From an uncultured Roseateles sp. (GTDB lineage Bacteria; Pseudomonadota; Gammaproteobacteria; Burkholderiales; Burkholderiaceae): DNA of 9,146 bases. The notes beneath the pieces were generated by a model. That model saw only the letters and a list, made by a program, of their open reading frames with translations. It did not search any database and had not been told where the DNA came from. This document shows positions 6,210 to 9,146 of this stretch, piece by piece (within the stretch, counting starts at the first letter, position 1; the number at the start of each line of letters is the position of its first letter). Position numbers and translations under genes: made by a program. The stretch lies in assembly GCA_946480605.1 (NCBI GenBank), contig CAMLKW010000181.1:1-9146 (forward strand), read 5' to 3'.

Positions 6210-7904
6210 TCACTTCTGGATTTGGTACTCGGGGCAGGCCATCAGCATCAGCACCGCGGCGTTGACGCGGTTGCGCTTGCCGGTGTCGTTGCTGGCCGCG
6301 ATGGTGACGACGGCGGTCGCGACCTGGGCTTGCGTGTCGGCCGAGATGCCGTCGCCGGCCAGCCGCAGCGCGAGCTGGGCCACCAGCGCGGGCACGTCGG
6401 CGCTCAGCGCCAGCTCGGCCGTGTAGTCGCCCCTGACCTCGCCCACGCCGCTGCCGATGACGGTCTGCATGAAGTTCACATAACCCGCCACCGTGCTCTC
6501 GTTGCAGAGCTGGAACTCGGGCGCCGTGATGCTGTTGCTGCCCAGCGTGGAGTTGGGCGGCACATAGCCTGGGCGGAAGAAGTTGAACACCGACGGGCTG
6601 CGCAGCGGGCTCTGGCCCAGCCGCGTGGCGGGGTTGGTGGTATCGCCCACGTTCCACAGGCCCGTGGGCGAGGTGGCGCCGAAGCTGCGCGCCCACTGGA
6701 TGAGGCGCTGCACCGGCTCGCGCAGCCGGCCGGCCGAGGGCTGGCTGGACGGCTTGCGGGCCTCGGCGTCCAGCAGCACGGCGCGCACGACGGCCTTCAG
6801 GTCGCCGCGCTGGCCGGCGCCGTTGTCGGCCCACACGGCCGCGACGCGCGCCACATAGGCCGGGCTCGGGTGCGAGGCCACCAGCCGCTGGATCAGCTGC
6901 CGGCCGATGAAGGGGCCCACGTTGGCATGGGCGGCCAGCGTGTCCAGCACGATCTTCAGCGCGGCCGGGCCGTCGGCCGTGGCGGGCACGTCGACACCCA
7001 GCACCTGCTTCGCGCCGGGCGTGAAGCGCGCCGGGTTGTTGACCATGGGCTTGCGCACATAGGCCGGGTCGGTGGCGCTGGCGCCGTCGTAGTCCCAGCC
7101 GGTCAGGATCTGCGCCAGCTCGGTGATCTGCGCCTGCGTGTAGCTCTCGAGCGGCTTGCCGTCGCTGCCGGTCTTGGCGCTGCCATCGGCGTTCAGCTGC
7201 ACCAGGCCGATGCTGAACAGCTGCATGCACTCGCGCGCGTAGTTCTCGTCGGGCACGCGGCCGGTGCGGGCGTCGGCCTTCTGGTTGCCGCGCATGTTCA
7301 GGTAGACGCCCATCGCGGGCGACAGCGTCACGGCCTCCAGCAGCTGGCGGTAGTTGCCGAAGGCGTGCTGCTCCAGCAGGTCCACATAGGCCGCGCCCAT
7401 CAGGCCGCGCCACTGCACGGGCAGGCCGGTCATGGAGACGACGAAGATCTCCGACAGCGCCAGCACCACGCGCTGGCGCAGCACGTCGGGGGCGGACATC
7501 AGCTTGCGCCACAGCGTGTTGTCCAGGCCCGCGAAGCCGTTGCGGTAGGCCTCGACCGCATAGCCGCGCGCCACCATCCAGTCGTAGTGGCCATCGCTCA
7601 CGGGCAGCGCGAACTGCGCGTCCAGCCAGTCGGCATAGCCGTTGGCCTTGACGGCGGCGATGTCGGTGCTGGTGGCTGCAAAGCCGGCCTGGGCCAGGAA
7701 GCGCGCGGCCTCGGCGTCGGTGGGCGGCGCGGTGGCCGCCGGCGGCGGTGGCCCGGGCACCGGGGCCGGGCCAGCATCGCCACCGCCGCCACCGCCACCG
7801 CAGGCGCTCAGCAGCGTGGCGGCCGCAAGCGCCGCGGCGGCCGGGTTCGGCGGCGGGTCAGCGACCGGCGCGGGCAGCGGCGGCGCGGTGGGCAGGTCTT
7901 GCAT
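6210..7904 (-). CDS. DUF1800 domain-containing protein, probable lipoprotein
   Basis: This 564-residue protein is a clear DUF1800 member. It has RFLAQAGFAATSTDIAAV (68-85), AYVDLLEQHAFGNYRQLL (172-189), YLNMRGNQK (201-209), the family signature PDENYARECMQLFSIGL (218-234), ILTGWDYDG (266-274), GPFIGRQLIQRLVAS (330-344), GDLKAVVRAVLLDAEAR (367-383) and SPSVFNFFRPGYVPP (436-450). A lipobox-like LLSAC (31-35) followed by a glycine run and a proline-rich linker suggests a lipid-anchored envelope protein. The n-region is odd: no Lys or Arg precedes the short hydrophobic stretch, and the preceding 20 residues are proline-rich and acidic. The ATG at 7904 is the only usable start, since an in-frame stop lies about 60 nt upstream with no GTG, TTG or ATG between. 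No good Shine-Dalgarno precedes it. It is the first gene of the operon with DUF1501 and ggt. The molecular function of DUF1800 is unknown. Confidence 0.92.
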   Translation of the reverse strand: MQDLPTAPPLPAPVADPPPNPAAAALAAATLLSACGGGGGGGDAGPAPVPGPPPPAATAPPTDAEAARFLAQAGFAATSTDIAAVKANGYADWLDAQFALPVSDGHYDWMVARGYAVEAYRNGFAGLDNTLWRKLMSAPDVLRQRVVLALSEIFVVSMTGLPVQWRGLMGAAYVDLLEQHAFGNYRQLLEAVTLSPAMGVYLNMRGNQKADARTGRVPDENYARECMQLFSIGLVQLNADGSAKTGSDGKPLESYTQAQITELAQILTGWDYDGASATDPAYVRKPMVNNPARFTPGAKQVLGVDVPATADGPAALKIVLDTLAAHANVGPFIGRQLIQRLVASHPSPAYVARVAAVWADNGAGQRGDLKAVVRAVLLDAEARKPSSQPSAGRLREPVQRLIQWARSFGATSPTGLWNVGDTTNPATRLGQSPLRSPSVFNFFRPGYVPPNSTLGSNSITAPEFQLCNESTVAGYVNFMQTVIGSGVGEVRGDYTAELALSADVPALVAQLALRLAGDGISADTQAQVATAVVTIAASNDTGKRNRVNAAVLMLMACPEYQIQK

Positions 7905-7956
7905 GGGGCGTCCAGGAAGGTCCGGCCCGCATGATGGCGAAGCCGGCCTGGATTGG

Positions 7957-7990
7957 AACGCCCGTCACAGCCGTGCCGTGACAAACGCCC
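7957..7990. repeat. Inverted repeat flanked by 7-bp direct repeats in the intergenic region
   Basis: Between scoB and the DUF1800 gene, a 19-bp imperfect inverted repeat (7964-7982; minus strand GTCACGGC-ACG-GCTGTGAC, eight pairs with one G-U) is bracketed by two copies of AACGCCC at 7957-7963 and 7984-7990. It sits about 55-80 bp upstream of the DUF1800 start and just after the end of scoB. It could be an operator for the DUF1800 operon or part of the scoAB transcript end. There is no T-run after the stem, so it is not a classical intrinsic terminator. Confidence 0.4.
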
Positions 7991-8004
7991 TCGGCTTTAC
8001 CGAG
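7990..8004 (-). terminator. Weak hairpin just after scoB, possible terminator
   Basis: A 5-bp stem (CTCGG at 7990-7994 pairing with CCGAG at 8000-8004, 5-nt loop) lies 10 bases past the scoB stop. On the minus strand it is followed by GGCGTTTGTC, which has only a short T tract. The stem is short, so termination here is uncertain. No other terminator is visible between scoB and the DUF1800 gene, and read-through into that operon remains possible. Confidence 0.25.
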
Positions 8005-8013
8005 AGAAACAAG

Positions 8014-8652
8014 TCACAGCAGGGGAACCCCGGTCTTGCTCTGCGCGAACTCGCGTGTCACGCCCTCGGCCAGCTCGACGATGCTGATGCCATGCGGCGT
8101 CACGTCGAACACGCCCAGGTCGGTGATGATGCGGTCCACCACGCCCACGCCGGTCAGCGGCAGCGTGCAGTGCGGAATGATCTTGAAGTCCTCGCTGCCG
8201 TCCTTCTTCCTGGCGACGTGCTCCATCAGCACGATGACGCGCTTGACGCCGGCCACCAGGTCCATCGCACCGCCCATGCCCTTGACCATCTTGCCGGGGA
8301 TCATCCAGTTGGCCAGGTCGCCCTTGGCGCTGACCTGCATGGCGCCCAGGATGCTGAGGTTGATCTTGCCGCCGCGGATCATCGCGAAGCTGTCATGGCT
8401 GCCGAAGATGCTGGAGCCGGGCAGCGTCGTGACGGTCTGCTTGCCGGCGTTGATGAGGTCGGCGTCGACCTCGTCCTCGGTCGGGAACGGGCCTATGCCC
8501 AGCATGCCGTTCTCGCTCTGCAGCCAGACTTCCTTGTCCGCCGGCACATGGTTGGCCACCAGCGTCGGGATGCCGATGCCGAGGTTCACGTAGAAGCCGT
8601 CCTCCAGCTCCTGGGCCGCGCGGGCGGCCATCTGGTCTTGGGTCCAGGCCAT
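8014..8652 (-). CDS. scoB: 3-oxoacid CoA-transferase subunit B
   Basis: This 212-residue protein is the beta subunit of a two-subunit class I CoA-transferase. The family transfers CoA from succinyl-CoA to a 3-oxoacid such as acetoacetate through a glutamyl-CoA thioester. Visible motifs are [17 protein letters not shown] (21-37), [12 protein letters not shown] (46-57) with E47 as the predicted catalytic glutamate, [13 protein letters not shown] (63-75), [22 protein letters not shown] (87-108, read in two parts), and [20 protein letters not shown] (111-130). It ends in TGVPLL. The NWMIPGK segment resembles ScoB (succinyl-CoA:3-ketoacid transferase) more than PcaJ of the 3-oxoadipate pathway, but the substrate cannot be settled from sequence alone. 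The ATG at 8652 lies three bases after the scoA stop and has a strong Shine-Dalgarno. It should assemble with ScoA in the cytoplasm. Confidence 0.93.
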   Translation of the reverse strand: MAWTQDQMAARAAQELEDGFYVNLGIGIPTLVANHVPADKEVWLQSENGMLGIGPFPTEDEVDADLINAGKQTVTTLPGSSIFGSHDSFAMIRGGKINLSILGAMQVSAKGDLANWMIPGKMVKGMGGAMDLVAGVKRVIVLMEHVARKKDGSEDFKIIPHCTLPLTGVGVVDRIITDLGVFDVTPHGISIVELAEGVTREFAQSKTGVPLL

Positions 8653-8655
8653 GGC

Positions 8656-9146
8656 TCAGGCCTCCTTCTTCGGGCTGAGAGTCATCTTCTCGATGCGCTT
8701 CTCGGGGTTGGCGTTGACGACGATGCGGTGCACGTAGATGCCCGGCAGGTGGACGCTGTCCGGGTCCAGCGCGCCGGTCTCGACGACCTGCTCGACTTCC
8801 GCGACGGTCAGCTTGCCGGCCATCGCCGCGGCCGGGTTGAAGTTGCGCGCCGTGCGGCGGAACACCAGGTTGCCGCTCTTGTCGGCCTTCCAGGCCTTGA
8901 CCAGCGACACCTCCGGGACGAGGGCCCGTTCCATCACATAGGTCTCGCCGTCGAACTCGCGCAGTTCCTTGCCTTCGGCGACCACGGTGCCCACGCCGGT
9001 CTTCGTGAAGAAGGCCGGAATGCCCGCGCCGCCGGCGCGCAGCTTCTCGGCCAGCGTGCCCTGGGGCGTGAACTCCAGCTCCAGCTCGCCGGCCAGGTAC
9101 TGGCGCTCGAACTCCTTGTTCTCGCCCACGTAGCTGGAGATCATCT
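8656..9146 (-). CDS. scoA: 3-oxoacid CoA-transferase subunit A (C-terminal part, partial)
   Basis: The last 163 or so residues of the alpha subunit are present and the gene continues past the right edge. Family motifs include EFTPQGTLAEKLRAGGAGIP, then AFFTKTGVGT, GKELREFDGETYVMERA, KADKSGNLVFRRTARNFNP (a hallmark of the alpha subunit) and LPGIYVHRIVVN before the lysine-rich C-terminus. The partner subunit follows three bases downstream, so the two form one operon in the order scoA-scoB. The ScoA versus PcaI or AtoD choice follows the ScoB-like character of the partner. An internal ATG near 9144 is not the start, because the frame is open to the edge and the N-terminal nucleotide-binding half of the domain is missing. 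Confidence 0.92.
   Translation of the reverse strand, partial: MISSYVGENKEFERQYLAGELELEFTPQGTLAEKLRAGGAGIPAFFTKTGVGTVVAEGKELREFDGETYVMERALVPEVSLVKAWKADKSGNLVFRRTARNFNPAAAMAGKLTVAEVEQVVETGALDPDSVHLPGIYVHRIVVNANPEKRIEKMTLSPKKEA
8661..8667 (-). promoter_or_regulatory. Shine-Dalgarno of scoB
   Basis: On the minus strand a full AAGGAGG sits inside the last codons of scoA, with eight bases between it and the scoB ATG. It confirms the start at 8652. It contrasts with the weak ribosome binding sites of the other genes in the window. Confidence 0.8.

Noticed and set aside
4727..6265. Plus-strand open frame of about 512 codons opposite the DUF1501 gene
   Set aside because: It is antisense to a well-supported DUF1501 gene, and its composition (AVGQ/HR-rich) has no domain character.
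6192..7934. Plus-strand open frame of about 580 codons opposite the DUF1800 gene
   Set aside because: It is antisense to a gene with the DUF1800 signature motifs. The absence of stops is explained by GC bias.
8036..8593. Plus-strand frame of 185 codons opposite scoB
   Set aside because: It is antisense to scoB, which has a strong Shine-Dalgarno and intact catalytic motifs; no independent coding evidence.

Overview
The window is a dense, very GC-rich bacterial chromosome segment with strong G/C third-position codon bias. Gene content and protein style suggest a betaproteobacterium of the Burkholderiales, perhaps the Leptothrix/Rubrivivax/Ideonella group. That placement is inferred, because no rRNA or marker gene is present. 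I see no tRNA, rRNA, CRISPR array, insertion sequence or phage gene. It looks like ordinary chromosome whose most interesting part is a poorly characterised exported-protein operon.

Layout. (1) 1-886, minus: the N-terminal, multi-pass membrane part of a probable sensor histidine kinase, cut by the window edge. (2) 887-1037: a divergent intergenic region with at best weak promoter signals. (3) 1038-3064, plus: a two-gene translationally coupled unit. A DUF4166 protein overlaps by ATGA a protein that joins an N-terminal membrane domain to a TIGR01777-type (YfcH/SDR39U1-like) NAD(P)-binding epimerase domain. (4) 3066-7904, minus: a three-gene operon transcribed in the order DUF1800 protein (apparent lipoprotein), DUF1501 protein (Tat signal), gamma-glutamyltransferase (Sec signal). 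Gene spacing is 7 nt, then a 4-nt ATGA overlap. This operon converges on the plus-strand unit with a single base between the two stop codons. (5) 7905-8013: an intergenic region with two small hairpins and a pair of 7-bp direct repeats. (6) 8014-9146, minus: the two subunits of a 3-oxoacid CoA-transferase, scoB complete and scoA missing its N-terminus at the window edge.

How they fit together. ScoA and ScoB form one enzyme that moves CoA between succinate and a 3-oxoacid such as acetoacetate, in ketone body or poly-hydroxybutyrate turnover. DUF1800 and DUF1501 proteins are widely found as adjacent exported pairs of unknown biochemical role. Here a periplasmic gamma-glutamyltransferase with all recognisable catalytic residues is coupled to the pair, which hints at gamma-glutamyl or glutathione substrate processing in the envelope. 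The DUF4166/TIGR01777 pair probably acts on an unknown small-molecule or lipid substrate at the inner membrane. The long open frames lying opposite the real genes are high-GC artefacts.
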